From assembly GCA_963738445.1 (NCBI GenBank), contig CAVTWS010000023.1, positions 186,001 through 250,000 on the forward strand: a stretch of DNA of 64,000 nt, written 5' to 3'. Made by a program: the position numbers and the translations under genes. Every line of letters begins with the position of its first letter. Positions within the stretch are counted from its first letter, which is position 1. The notes under the pieces were generated by a model. That model saw only the letters and a program-made list of their open reading frames with translations. It did no database searches and was not told where the DNA came from. This DNA comes from CAVTWS01 sp963738445. GTDB lineage: Bacteria; Actinomycetota; Acidimicrobiia; Acidimicrobiales; SHLQ01. Of the stretch, positions 45,142 to 56,691 are shown piece by piece.

Positions 45142-46457
45142 GTCGGCTCGCCATCGTGGGCGGAGAGATCGTCGATCAGCGCGGCCGCCGCCGGGCCGAC
45201 GTGGCGGTCGAGGACGGCCGGATCGTCGCCGTCGTCGAGCCCGGCAGCAGCGAAGGCCGGGATCGCCTCCAGGGGGATCGCACGCTCGATGCCTCCGGAT
45301 GCGTGATCTCGCCCGGTTTCGTCGACCTCCACGTGCACCTCCGCCAACCCGGCCAGGAGGAAGCGGAAACGGTGGAATCGGGGAGCCGCGGTGCCGCCCG
45401 GGGCGGGTTCACCGCCGTCGTCGCCATGCCCAACACGGATCCGACGATGGACAACGCGGCCGTGGTCAGAGAGGTCATCGAGCTCGGGCGCACGGCCCTG
45501 TGCGACGTGTTCCCGTCCGCGGCCATCACCGTGGGCCGCAAGGGCGGGGCCCTCACGCCGATGGCCGAGCTGGTGGAGCTGGGGGTGCGGATCTTCACCG
45601 ACGACGGCACCGGCGTCCAAGACGCCATGGTGATGCGGCGGGCGCTCGAGTACGCGGGCGGACTGAGCCATCTCGCCGGTGGGCAACCCATCGTGCTCGC
45701 TCAGCACTGCGAGGTGTCCGCGCTGACCGCGGGCGCGCCGATGCACGAAGGCGAATGGTCGAGCCGGCTCGGTCTGGCGGGGCAGCCGTCCGAAGCCGAG
45801 GAGTTGATGGTCCTGCGTGACATCGCGCTTGCCAAGCTCACCGGCGCCCGGGTCCACATCCAACACCTCTCGACCGCGGGATCGGTCGAGCTCGTCCGCG
45901 CCGCCAAGGCCCGGGGGCTAACGGTGACCGCCGAGGCCACTCCGCACCACGTCGCCCTCACCGACGAGTGCTGCGCCGGGTACGACCCCGTGTTCAAGGT
46001 GCACCCACCGCTGCGGACGCCGACCGATGTCGCCGCGGTGCGAGCCGGTCTGGCCGATGGCACGATCGACGCCATCGCGACCGATCACGCCCCGCACCCG
46101 CCCGAAGCCAAGGAGCTGCCCTTCGACGAGGCCCCGCCCGGCATGCTGGGGCTGGAGACGGCGCTGGCCGTGGCCCTGACCGAGCTCGACCTTCCGGTCG
46201 AGAAGCTCGTGGGGCTGCTGTCGTGGCGCCCGGCTGCCGTGGCCGGCATCGCCGACCGTCACGGCCTCCCGGTCGAGGTCGGCTCGCTCGCCAACCTCGC
46301 CGTCTTCGACCCGATCCTGGAGTGGACCGTGTCGGGCGCCGACATGGCCAGCCGGAGCCGCAACAGTCCGTTCGACGGCCGCCGGCTGCGGGGCCGGGTC
46401 CGCCACACCATCCTGCGGGGCGAGGTCGTCGTCGAGTCCGGCGAGGCGACCCGATGA
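45138..46457 (+). CDS. pyrC: Dihydroorotase PyrC (class I, amidohydrolase)
   Basis: 439 aa. Closes carbamoyl aspartate to dihydroorotate. Metal and substrate motifs: SPGFVDLHVHLRQPGQEEAET (HxH), VAMPNTDPTMDN, IFTDDGTG, AQHCE, HIQHLSTAGS, EATPHHV, and ATDHAPHPPEAK with the catalytic aspartate. The residue at the metal-bridging lysine position lies in the FTDDGTG region in class I enzymes. carA starts 3 bases inside the stop. Confidence 0.95.
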   Translation: MSRLAIVGGEIVDQRGRRRADVAVEDGRIVAVVEPGSSEGRDRLQGDRTLDASGCVISPGFVDLHVHLRQPGQEEAETVESGSRGAARGGFTAVVAMPNTDPTMDNAAVVREVIELGRTALCDVFPSAAITVGRKGGALTPMAELVELGVRIFTDDGTGVQDAMVMRRALEYAGGLSHLAGGQPIVLAQHCEVSALTAGAPMHEGEWSSRLGLAGQPSEAEELMVLRDIALAKLTGARVHIQHLSTAGSVELVRAAKARGLTVTAEATPHHVALTDECCAGYDPVFKVHPPLRTPTDVAAVRAGLADGTIDAIATDHAPHPPEAKELPFDEAPPGMLGLETALAVALTELDLPVEKLVGLLSWRPAAVAGIADRHGLPVEVGSLANLAVFDPILEWTVSGADMASRSRNSPFDGRRLRGRVRHTILRGEVVVESGEATR

Positions 46458-47632
46458 GCCGCACGAGCGAAGGCGGAGCCGAGCGCGCAGGCGACCAGGA
46501 AACGTCGAGGCGCAACGTTGTCGTCGAGGCGGCGCTGGTGCTGGCCGACGGTTCGGTGTTCCACGGCGAGCATCTCGGCGTGCGCCCGCCGTCGGGGGCG
46601 GTGTCGGGCGAGGTGGTGTTCAACACCGTCCTGTCCGGCTACCAGGAGGTCCTCACCGATCCGTCCTATGCCGGCCAGATCATCACCTTCACCTACCCCC
46701 ACATCGGCAGCTACGGCACCACGCCCGACGACGACGAGTCGCGCCGGCCGTTCTGTCGGGGCGTCGTCGTTCGCGACCTCGTGCGTCGTCGGAGCAGTTG
46801 GCGGGCCACCGAGGACCTCAGCGGGTATCTCCACCGGGTCGGCCTGTCCGGCATCGCCGGCATCGACACCCGCCGGCTGACCCGCCACATCCGCGATCAC
46901 GGATCGATGGGGGGCGCGTTCGGCCCCCTCGCCGACGACACCGACCTGTCGGTGCTCGAGCAGGCCGCCCGGGCCGAACCCGGCACGGCGGGAGTCGATC
47001 TGGTCGCCGTCGTCACCTGCGAGGCGCCCTACACCGTCCCGGCGGCCGACGGCGCCTCGCGGCGCATCGTCGCCTACGACTTCGGCATCAAGACGACGAT
47101 CCTGCGTCACCTGGCCACGCTCGGGACGGTGGAGGTCGTACCGGCGTCCACGACGGCCGCCGAGACCATGGCCCTCCGGCCCGACGGCGTGTTCCTGTCC
47201 AACGGGCCGGGCGACCCGACCGAGGTGCCCTACGCCCGTGACGCGATCGGCGAGCTCATCGGGCAGGTGCCGATCTTCGGCATCTGCCTCGGCCACCAGC
47301 TCCTCTGCAGCGCCATCGGGGCCGAGACCTACAAGCTCCCGTTCGGACACCACGGCGGCAACCACCCGGTCCGTGACGAGCGCACGGGGGTGATCGAGAT
47401 CACCAGCCAGAACCACAACTACGCGGTGTCCGCGGAGTCCCTCGGCTCGGCCCGCATCCCGGCCGAGGTCACCCACGTGAACCTGAATGACGGCGTCGTC
47501 GAAGGCATTCGGCTGGTCGGCGTCCCGGCGTTCAGCGTGCAGCACCACCCCGAGGCGGGTCCCGGTCCTCACGACAGCGCCTACCTGTTCGACGAGTTCG
47601 CCGTCCTCATGGACGGCCACCCCCGCCCGTGA
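46454..47632 (+). CDS. carA: Carbamoyl-phosphate synthase small subunit CarA
   Basis: 392 aa from ATG 46454. Provides ammonia from glutamine. N-terminal interaction domain (AALVLADGSVFHGEHLG, GEVVFNTVLSGYQEVLTDPS split by family spacing, GIDTRRLTRHIRDHGSMGG), then the class I glutaminase domain with FLSNGPGDPTEVPYA, the nucleophile cysteine in FGICLGHQLL and the His-Glu pair FSVQHHPEAGPGP. A 25-residue extra N-terminus (SRTSEGGAERAGDQE) is unusual and low-complexity. Followed by a 199-base repeat-rich spacer before carB. Confidence 0.95.
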   Translation: MSRTSEGGAERAGDQETSRRNVVVEAALVLADGSVFHGEHLGVRPPSGAVSGEVVFNTVLSGYQEVLTDPSYAGQIITFTYPHIGSYGTTPDDDESRRPFCRGVVVRDLVRRRSSWRATEDLSGYLHRVGLSGIAGIDTRRLTRHIRDHGSMGGAFGPLADDTDLSVLEQAARAEPGTAGVDLVAVVTCEAPYTVPAADGASRRIVAYDFGIKTTILRHLATLGTVEVVPASTTAAETMALRPDGVFLSNGPGDPTEVPYARDAIGELIGQVPIFGICLGHQLLCSAIGAETYKLPFGHHGGNHPVRDERTGVIEITSQNHNYAVSAESLGSARIPAEVTHVNLNDGVVEGIRLVGVPAFSVQHHPEAGPGPHDSAYLFDEFAVLMDGHPRP

Positions 47633-47650
47633 CCCGCACAATGTCCGCCA

Positions 47651-47694
47651 CCCCCACCCGGTTCACCACGCCCACCCCCACCCCCACCCGGTTC
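47651..47694 (+). repeat. 14-bp direct repeat, period 30, after carA
   Basis: CCCCCACCCGGTTC at 47651-47664 and 47681-47694, both in the carA-carB spacer and upstream of the 30-bp array. Confidence 0.8.
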
Positions 47695-47803
47695 TGGGGG
47701 CCCAGAAGTGGGCGCGCACGCCCTCTTGGGCCCCCAGAACGCAGAAGAGGCCCAGTTGGGCCCCCAGAACGCAGAAGAGGCCCAATTGGGCCCCCAGAAC
47801 GCA
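47691..47803 (+). repeat. 30-bp triplicate array with an inverted partner between carA and carB
   Basis: A 30-bp unit beginning TTGGGCCCCCAGAACGCAG occurs at 47726-47755 and 47756-47785 (one base different), and an 18-bp third copy at 47786-47803. Upstream, GTTCTGGGGGCCC (47691-47703) is the exact complement of GGGCCCCCAGAAC, which lies in each copy (47728, 47758, 47788). One 5' strand can therefore pair with any of three 3' strands in a 13-bp stem. The carB start is 28 bases after the last copy. The unit has no spacer and does not look like CRISPR. Confidence 0.85.
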
Positions 47804-47831
47804 AGCAACGCCCTGCCCCGAGAGGACTCCC

Positions 47832-51175
<3,344 letters not shown>

Positions 51176-51179
<4 letters not shown>

Positions 51180-52096
51180 ACGAACCCGACCTCCGGGTGC
51201 AGGTGGGCTCGGTGGCCCTGCCCAACCCGATCATGACGGCGTCGGGTACAGCCGGTCACGGCGCCGAGCTGGCCCGATACTTCGACCTGTCGTCGCTCGG
51301 CGCGGTGGTCGTGAAGTCGCTGTCGGCCGAACCGTGGCCCGGCAACCCGGCGCCGCGAGTGCACGAAACGGTGGCCGGCATGATCAACGCCGTCGGTTTG
51401 CAGGGCCCCGGCGTTCGCGCCTGGCTGGCCGACGATCTCCCGGCCCTCGAACGCAGCGGCGCGCGGGTCGTGGCCAGCATCTGGGGCCGCACGGTCGAGG
51501 AGTATGCCGCCGCCGCGGAGATGATGGCTGCGGCGCCGCCATGCGTCGTGGCCGTCGAGGTCAACGTCTCGTGTCCGAACCTCGAGGACCGCAACCACAT
51601 CTTCGCCCACTCCGTCTCCGCCACTGCGGACGTCGTGGCCGCCACCGCGTCCTGCGGCCGGCCCCGGTGGGCGAAGCTGAGCCCCAACGCGGCGAACCTC
51701 GTGGAGATCGCGGCCGCGGCGATCGGCGCGGGAGCCGAAGCCGTGACGCTCGTCAACACCGTCCTCGGCATGGTCATCGATACCGAGACCCGCCGGCCCG
51801 TGCTCGCCAACGGTGGCGGCGGGCTGTCGGGCCCCGCCATCCATCCGGTCGCGGTGCGGGCGATCCACGACGTCTACGCATCGAACCCGAAGTCGCCCAT
51901 AGTCGGGGTCGGGGGAGTAGCGTCTGGGCGCGACGCCGTCGAGCTCATGCTTGCGGGCGCCCGCGCGGTCCAGGTGGGCACGGCGACGTTCGCCGATCCC
52001 CGGGCGACGGCTCGGGTGTTGGCCGAGCTCGCGGCGTGGTGCCGCGACCATGATGTAGTGCGGGTCGACGAGCTCATCGGAGGAGCGCATGACTGA
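51176..52096 (+). CDS. pyrD: Dihydroorotate dehydrogenase PyrD (class 1-like)
   Basis: 306 aa from GTG 51176. Oxidises dihydroorotate to orotate with FMN. Seen: LPNPIMTASGTAGHG, VVVKSLSAEP, GMINAVGLQGPG, VEVNVSCPNLED with the class 1 catalytic-type cysteine, KLSPN, GGGGLSGPAIHPVAV, PIVGVGGVASGRDAVELM and AGARAVQVGTATF. The absence of an N-terminal membrane helix indicates class 1, and the overall look is class 1B, which normally needs the PyrK electron subunit; no pyrK is adjacent. pyrF overlaps by 8 bases. Confidence 0.92.
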
Positions 52097-52799
52097 TACG
52101 CAGGCCCAGACAGACCGGGCGGCGGTGGCCGACAAGTTGGCCCTGGCCCTCGACGTCGACGACCTGGTGGCGGCGTTGCGGCTGGCTCGCAGCCTGAAGC
52201 CGTGGTTCGGTGTGGCCAAGGTGGGGCTGGAGCTGTTCTCGGCGGCCGGTCCGGACGCGGTCGGGGCGCTGCGCGAGCTCGGCTACGAAGTCTTCTGCGA
52301 CGTCAAGTTGCACGACATCCCCACGACGGTGCACCGGGCCTCCCGGGTACTGGGGGCGCTCGGTGTCTCCTACGTCACCATGCACGCCCAGGGGGGCGGC
52401 CCCATGCTGGCCGCCGGTGTGGAGGGACTGGCCGAGGGATGCGCCGACAGCGACGTCGATGCCAAGGCCCTGGCCATCACCGTGCTCACGAGCGATCCCG
52501 ATGCCCCCGCGCACATCATGCCCAAGCGGGTGATCCTCGCGGTCGAGGCCGGCTGCCACGGTCTCGTCTGCTCGGCCGCCGATCTCCGCGACGCGCACTC
52601 CTACGCCCCCCGACTCATGCGGGTCGTGCCGGGCATACGCCTCGCCGGCACCCGTGCCGACGACCACGCCCGCGCCGCCACACCCGGGTCGGCCATGGAG
52701 GCCGGCGCGGACCTGCTCGTGATCGGGCGCGCCGTCACCGGGGCCAAGGATCCTCAGGCGGCCGCCGAGCAACTCCACGGCGAGCTCGTCTCCTCGTAG
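52089..52799 (+). CDS. pyrF: Orotidine 5'-phosphate decarboxylase PyrF
   Basis: 236 aa from ATG 52089 with AGGAG upstream. Last step to UMP. TIM-barrel enzyme: LALDVDDLVAALRLARSL, the catalytic FCDVKLHDIPTTV (D-K-D), MHAQGGGPMLAAG, VCSAADL, VVPGIRLAG and LVIGRAVTGAKDP. The stop is directly followed by a duplicated quasi-palindrome and then mihF, so the pyr operon may end here. Confidence 0.95.
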   Translation: MTDTQAQTDRAAVADKLALALDVDDLVAALRLARSLKPWFGVAKVGLELFSAAGPDAVGALRELGYEVFCDVKLHDIPTTVHRASRVLGALGVSYVTMHAQGGGPMLAAGVEGLAEGCADSDVDAKALAITVLTSDPDAPAHIMPKRVILAVEAGCHGLVCSAADLRDAHSYAPRLMRVVPGIRLAGTRADDHARAATPGSAMEAGADLLVIGRAVTGAKDPQAAAEQLHGELVSS

Positions 52800-52801
52800 G
52801 T

Positions 52802-52855
52802 CCCGGCTGGACATATGGTCCGGGCGGGACGCCCGGCTGGACATATGGTCCGGGC
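52802..52855 (+). repeat. 24-bp duplicated quasi-palindrome, period 30, upstream of mihF
   Basis: Two identical 24-bp copies (52802-52825 and 52832-52855), each with GGAC-ATATG-GTCC at the centre and CCC/GGG outside. The second copy covers the -35 area of the mihF promoter, so the pair looks like an operator; alternatively each copy makes an RNA hairpin after pyrF. Confidence 0.8.
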
Positions 52856-52865
52856 TGGCGCCTTG

Positions 52866-52871
52866 TAGTGT
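52866..52871 (+). promoter_or_regulatory. -10 box TAGTGT, leaderless start of mihF
   Basis: TAGTGT followed by 6 bases and ATG at 52878; no Shine-Dalgarno sequence. Confidence 0.6.
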
Positions 52872-52877
52872 CGTCGC

Positions 52878-53192
52878 ATGGCGAATCTCCCCCAGATGTC
52901 CGATGAGCAGCGACAGGCGGCGTTGGCCCGTGCCGCTGACGTGCGCCGGGCCCGGTCCGAGCTCAAGAGCCTCGTCAAGATGGGCTCCATCTCGCTGCCC
53001 GAGCTGTTGGAGCGCGCCGAGACCGACGACGTGGCCGGCAAGCTCAAGGTGCTGTCCGCGCTCGAATCCCTGCCCGGCGTCGGAAAGGTCCGGGCCCGCA
53101 AGGTGATGGACGACGCCGGGATCGCCGAGAACCGGCGGATGAAGGGCCTGGGTACGCAGCAGCGCCAGAAGCTGCTCGAGCTCTTCTCCTGA
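52878..53192 (+). CDS. mihF: Actinobacterial integration host factor mIHF
   Basis: 104 aa. Nucleoid-associated DNA-binding protein unrelated to proteobacterial IHF. Seen: RRARSELKSLVKMGSISLPELLE and the H2TH-like DNA-binding end KVLSALESLPGVGKVRARKVMDDAGIAENRRMKGLG read in parts: LPGVGKVRARKVMDD then NRRMKGLGTQQRQKL. The order mihF-gmk-rpoZ-coaBC-metK is typical of actinobacteria. Its promoter region is the duplicated palindrome, suggesting regulation or autoregulation. Confidence 0.95.
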   Translation: MANLPQMSDEQRQAALARAADVRRARSELKSLVKMGSISLPELLERAETDDVAGKLKVLSALESLPGVGKVRARKVMDDAGIAENRRMKGLGTQQRQKLLELFS

Positions 53193-53202
53193 CCGCTCTG
53201 TC

Positions 53203-53745
53203 GTGTCGATCGTCATCGTCTTGTCCGGTCCCGGCGGCGTCGGGAAGGGCGTCATCGCCGGCCGCCTGGTCGACGCCGACCGCCGGCTGTGGTTGAGCCG
53301 ATCCTGGACCACCCGGGCCCAGCGGCCCGGTGAGTCCGACGACGCCTACGTCTTCGTCGACAAGCAGGGATTCGAGGCCGCCATCGCTGCCGGCACACTG
53401 CTCGAATGGGACCACCATTTCGGCAACTACTACGGCACCCCGGTCCCCGACGTCCGGCCCGATCGTGACGTCCTCCTCGAGATCGACGTCAACGGAGCCG
53501 AGCAGGTGGCGGAGAAGGTCGACGCACCGCTGCTGCTGTTCGTCGACGCGCCGAGCCGGGATGATCAGCGCCGTCGGCTGGAAGGCCGCGGCGACGCAGC
53601 GGACCTCATCTTCGAGCGCCTCACCGCCGCCGATCGGGAGCGGGCCAAGGCGGACGCGCTGGGGTGCGTCGTGGTGGTCAACGATGACGTCGACCGGGCG
53701 GTGGCGGAGATCATCGGACTGATCGACCAACGCCGGGCGCTCTGA
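53203..53745 (+). CDS. gmk: Guanylate kinase
   Basis: 180 aa from GTG 53203. Converts GMP to GDP with ATP. P-loop VLSGPGGVGKGVIAG; GMP-binding segment SRSWTTRAQRPGESDDAYVFV with the tyrosine/serine positions; WDHHFGNYYGTP; LEIDVNGAEQV; lid arginine-rich segment. Slightly short for the family (about 190-210 aa). A sequence at its 3' end, with the stop codon, is copied in the following spacer (53779-53791). Confidence 0.93.
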   Translation: MSIVIVLSGPGGVGKGVIAGRLVDADRRLWLSRSWTTRAQRPGESDDAYVFVDKQGFEAAIAAGTLLEWDHHFGNYYGTPVPDVRPDRDVLLEIDVNGAEQVAEKVDAPLLLFVDAPSRDDQRRRLEGRGDAADLIFERLTAADRERAKADALGCVVVVNDDVDRAVAEIIGLIDQRRAL

Positions 53746-53791
53746 ACGGGCCCCAAACGGCGTCTGAACGGCATCCGGGGGCGCTCTGAAC
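53735..53791 (+). repeat. 13-bp repeat spanning the gmk stop and its spacer copy
   Basis: GGGCGCTCTGAAC occurs at 53735-53747, including the gmk stop, and again at 53779-53791 in the spacer; a shorter related copy lies between them (near 53760). Confidence 0.65.
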
Positions 53792-53823
53792 CGGGCATCC
53801 AAGGGACTGGGCCGCCGGCTCGG

Positions 53824-53829
53824 TAGACT
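53824..53829 (+). promoter_or_regulatory. Putative -10 box TAGACT of rpoZ
   Basis: TAGACT lies 23 bases before the rpoZ ATG, with AGGAGG between them. Confidence 0.45.
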
Positions 53830-53852
53830 CACCGGGTTCCAGGAGGCCCCGA

Positions 53853-54158
53853 ATGCTGCTGCACGAGCACGACACGATGATGCAACCCCCCGTTGAGGGT
53901 TTGCTCGACCGCACTCAATCGAAGTTCCGCCTCGTCACCCTCAGCGCCAAGCGGGCCCGGCAGATCAACTCGTACTATGGGCAACTCGGCGACACCCACG
54001 GCGCCCTGATCCCCCCGCAGGTGACCTCGACCGCCCGCAAGGCGCTGTCGATCGCCTTCGCCGAGATCGCCGCCGACAAGATCGTCCCGGGCGAACCGAC
54101 CGACGAGGTCGATTCCGCTGACGGCGAGCCGGGCTCCACGCCCGACGACGTCGCCTGA
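53853..54158 (+). CDS. rpoZ: RNA polymerase omega subunit
   Basis: 101 aa from ATG 53853, AGGAGG at 53841-53846 (an ATG at 53877 is possible). Small RNA polymerase subunit that helps fold beta-prime. Seen: MQPPVEGLLDRTQSKFRLVT, SAKRARQINSYYGQLG and KALSIAFAEIAADKI, the usual omega helices; then an acidic tail. Position between gmk and coaBC is conserved in actinobacteria. Confidence 0.93.
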   Translation: MLLHEHDTMMQPPVEGLLDRTQSKFRLVTLSAKRARQINSYYGQLGDTHGALIPPQVTSTARKALSIAFAEIAADKIVPGEPTDEVDSADGEPGSTPDDVA

Positions 54159-54185
54159 CCGACCGGTCACCCGAAAAGCCCCATC

Positions 54186-55394
54186 GTGTCCGCGCTGGCC
54201 GGCCGCCGCATCGTTCTCGGGGTGTGCGGCGGCATCGCCGCGTACAAAGCCGTCGACGTGTGTCGACGCCTCGTCGATGCCGGCGCACACGTCATTCCTG
54301 TCGTGACCGGAGGCGCCCGCCACTTCGTCGGCGAGACCACGTTCTCGGCGCTGGCGTCCGAACCGGTCCGGCACACGTTGTGGGACGCCACGGATCCGAT
54401 CCCGCACACCCGGCTGGGCCAGAGCGCCGACCTGGTGCTCGTGTGTCCGGCGACGGCCCGACTGCTCTCGGATCTGCGCACGGGTCGCTCCGCGGACCTG
54501 CTCACGGCCACCCTCATCGCCACGAGGGCTCCCGTCGTGGTCTGCCCGGCCATGCACACCGAGATGTGGGAGCACCCCTCGGTCCAGGACAATCTGGCCG
54601 TGCTGATCAGTCGAGGCACGATCGTCGTGCCGCCCGAGAGCGGGCGCCTGGCCGGCGGCGACATCGGGCACGGTCGCCTCGCCGACCCGGCCACCATCGT
54701 GGCGGCGGTCGAGCGCGTGCTCGGTCCACAGGACCTGTCGGGTCAACGGGTGCTCGTCACCGCGGGCGGCACGCGCGAGCCCATCGATCCGGTGCGGTTC
54801 ATCGGCAACCGTTCGTCGGGCAAGCAGGGACTGGCCCTGGCGGCGGAGGCGGCGGCCCGAGGAGCGGCCGTGACCCTGATCTCCACCGTCGACGTCTCGC
54901 TCGGCGCCCCTCATTCGGTGGTGCGTGTCGACACGGCCGCCGAGATGCACGCGGCCGTCGCTGGAGCGGCCGGGTCGGCCGACATCGTCATCATGGCCGC
55001 GGCGGTGGCCGACTTCTCCGTGGCGGAGATCGCCGACCACAAGATCAAGAAGCACGAGGGTCCGCCGCAGATCGTGCTGATACCGACGGCCGACATCCTG
55101 GCCGAGCTCGGAGCCGCCAAACGGCCGGGCCAGGTGATCGTCGGCTTCGCCGCCGAGACCGACGACCTCCGGGCCAACGCCGCCGGCAAACTCCATCGCA
55201 AAGGCGCTGACCTCATCGTGGCCAACGACGTGTCCGCTCCCGCCGTCGGCTTCGGTCACGACACCAATGAGGTGATCATCCTGGCGGCTGATGGACACGA
55301 GCTCGAGGTGTCCCTCACCGGCAAACGGGCCGTCGCCACCGCAGTGTTCGACGCCGTCGCGGCCTATCGTTCTCGGTGCCGACCGGACGCCTGA
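54186..55394 (+). CDS. coaBC: Bifunctional phosphopantothenoylcysteine decarboxylase/synthase CoaBC
   Basis: 402 aa from GTG 54186. Two steps of coenzyme A synthesis. N-terminal flavoprotein CoaC domain: RIVLGVCGGIAAYKAVDV, VCPATARLLSDL, VVVCPAMHTEMWEHPSVQ split normally, with the PASANT-like region. C-terminal CoaB domain: VLVTAGGTREPIDPVRFIGN, SSGKQGLALA, MAAAVADF with KIKK, and LIVANDVS. All motifs are intact. Confidence 0.94.
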   Translation: MSALAGRRIVLGVCGGIAAYKAVDVCRRLVDAGAHVIPVVTGGARHFVGETTFSALASEPVRHTLWDATDPIPHTRLGQSADLVLVCPATARLLSDLRTGRSADLLTATLIATRAPVVVCPAMHTEMWEHPSVQDNLAVLISRGTIVVPPESGRLAGGDIGHGRLADPATIVAAVERVLGPQDLSGQRVLVTAGGTREPIDPVRFIGNRSSGKQGLALAAEAAARGAAVTLISTVDVSLGAPHSVVRVDTAAEMHAAVAGAAGSADIVIMAAAVADFSVAEIADHKIKKHEGPPQIVLIPTADILAELGAAKRPGQVIVGFAAETDDLRANAAGKLHRKGADLIVANDVSAPAVGFGHDTNEVIILAADGHELEVSLTGKRAVATAVFDAVAAYRSRCRPDA

Positions 55395-55437
55395 GGGCGC
55401 GCCCCTTTCGTACCACTCACCTACACGAGGAGACGCC

Positions 55438-56640
55438 GTGAGGCGCTGGACCTTCACCTCCGAATCCGTCACCGAGGGCCATCCCGACAAGATGGCCGAC
55501 CAGATCTCCGATTCGGTGCTCGACGCCCTGCTCGCCGAGGACCCGGCCAGCCGGGTGGCGTGCGAGACCATGGTCACCACCGGCCTGGCCGTGGTCGCCG
55601 GCGAGATCACCACCACGGCGTACGTCGACATCCCGCGGATCGTGCGGGACACGATCTGCAGCATCGGCTACGACCGTGAGTCCTTCGGCTACGACGGCAA
55701 CACCTGCGGCGTGATGATCTCCATCGACGAGCAGTCGCCCGACATCTCGCAGGGCGTCACCGACTCCGAAGAGGTCCGCAGCGGCTCGTCCGGCGAGCTC
55801 GACGAGTTCGACAAGCAGGGCGCGGGCGACCAAGGCATGATGTTCGGCTACGCCTGCGAAGAGACCGACGTGCTGATGCCGTTGCCGATCCACGTGGCGC
55901 ACCGGCTCGCGGAGCGTCTCGCCGAGGTGCGCAAAGCCGGCACCGTGCCGTACCTGCGGCCCGACGGCAAGACCCAGGTGACGTTCGAGTACGAGGGCAA
56001 CCGGGCGGTGCGGCTCAAGACCGTGCTCGTGTCGACCCAGCACAACGACGGTGTCGATCGCGACACCATGATCCGGCCCGACCTGATCGAGCACGTGATC
56101 CGACCGGTGATCCCGGCCGAATTCGCCGACGACGACTACGACGTCTACGTCAACCCGACCGGCCGTTTCGTGATCGGCGGCCCCGTGGGCGACGCCGGTC
56201 TGACCGGGCGCAAGATCATCGTCGACACGTACGGCGGATCCGCTCGCCACGGCGGCGGCGCCTTCTCGGGCAAGGACCCCTCGAAGGTCGACCGCTCGGC
56301 GGCCTACGCCGCCCGCTGGGTGGCCAAGAACGTCGTCGCCTCCGGCGCCGCCAGCCGTTGCGAGGTGCAGGTGGCCTACGCCATCGGCATGGCGCGCCCG
56401 GTCTCGGTGTTCGTCGAGACGTTCGGAACCGAGCAGGTGCCGACCGAGCGCATCGAGGCCGCCGTCGACCAGATCTTCGACCTCCGTCCGGCTGCCATCG
56501 TGCGCGATCTCGAACTGCGCCAACCCATCTACCGGGCGACAGCGGCGTACGGCCACTTCGGTCGCTCGGCGGACAACGGTGGGTTCACCTGGGAGCGCAT
56601 CGACAAGGTGGCGGATCTCAAGAGCGCCCTCGGCCTCTGA
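55438..56640 (+). CDS. metK: S-adenosylmethionine synthetase
   Basis: 400 aa from GTG 55438 with GAGGAGA upstream. Makes SAM from methionine and ATP, for methyltransferases such as RsmH and the RsmC-like enzyme here. Seen: TSESVTEGHPDKMADQISDS split by spacing, GAGDQGMMFGYACEE, VLVSTQH, GGGAFSGKDPSKVDRSAAYA parts, and the C-terminal YGHFGR. The 43-base leader is too short for a SAM riboswitch and none is apparent. Confidence 0.96.
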   Translation: MRRWTFTSESVTEGHPDKMADQISDSVLDALLAEDPASRVACETMVTTGLAVVAGEITTTAYVDIPRIVRDTICSIGYDRESFGYDGNTCGVMISIDEQSPDISQGVTDSEEVRSGSSGELDEFDKQGAGDQGMMFGYACEETDVLMPLPIHVAHRLAERLAEVRKAGTVPYLRPDGKTQVTFEYEGNRAVRLKTVLVSTQHNDGVDRDTMIRPDLIEHVIRPVIPAEFADDDYDVYVNPTGRFVIGGPVGDAGLTGRKIIVDTYGGSARHGGGAFSGKDPSKVDRSAAYAARWVAKNVVASGAASRCEVQVAYAIGMARPVSVFVETFGTEQVPTERIEAAVDQIFDLRPAAIVRDLELRQPIYRATAAYGHFGRSADNGGFTWERIDKVADLKSALGL

Positions 56641-56691
56641 GATCGGCCGCAGGGACGTGAACGCCGAGCGTTCCGGCCTGCGGTCCACGTC

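Noticed and set aside
47726..47803. CRISPR array between carA and carB
   Set aside because: The 30-bp units are directly adjacent with no unique spacers and there are only two full copies and a partial one.
47640..47831. Extended CarB N-terminus encoded by the repeat array (WAPRTQKRP repeats)
   Set aside because: CarB proteins begin at PRRDDLKSIMLIGSG; a GTG with GAGAGGA starts exactly there, and the upstream peptide is only repeat translation.
55395..55437. SAM riboswitch before metK
   Set aside because: The spacer is only 43 bases and shows no suitable stems.
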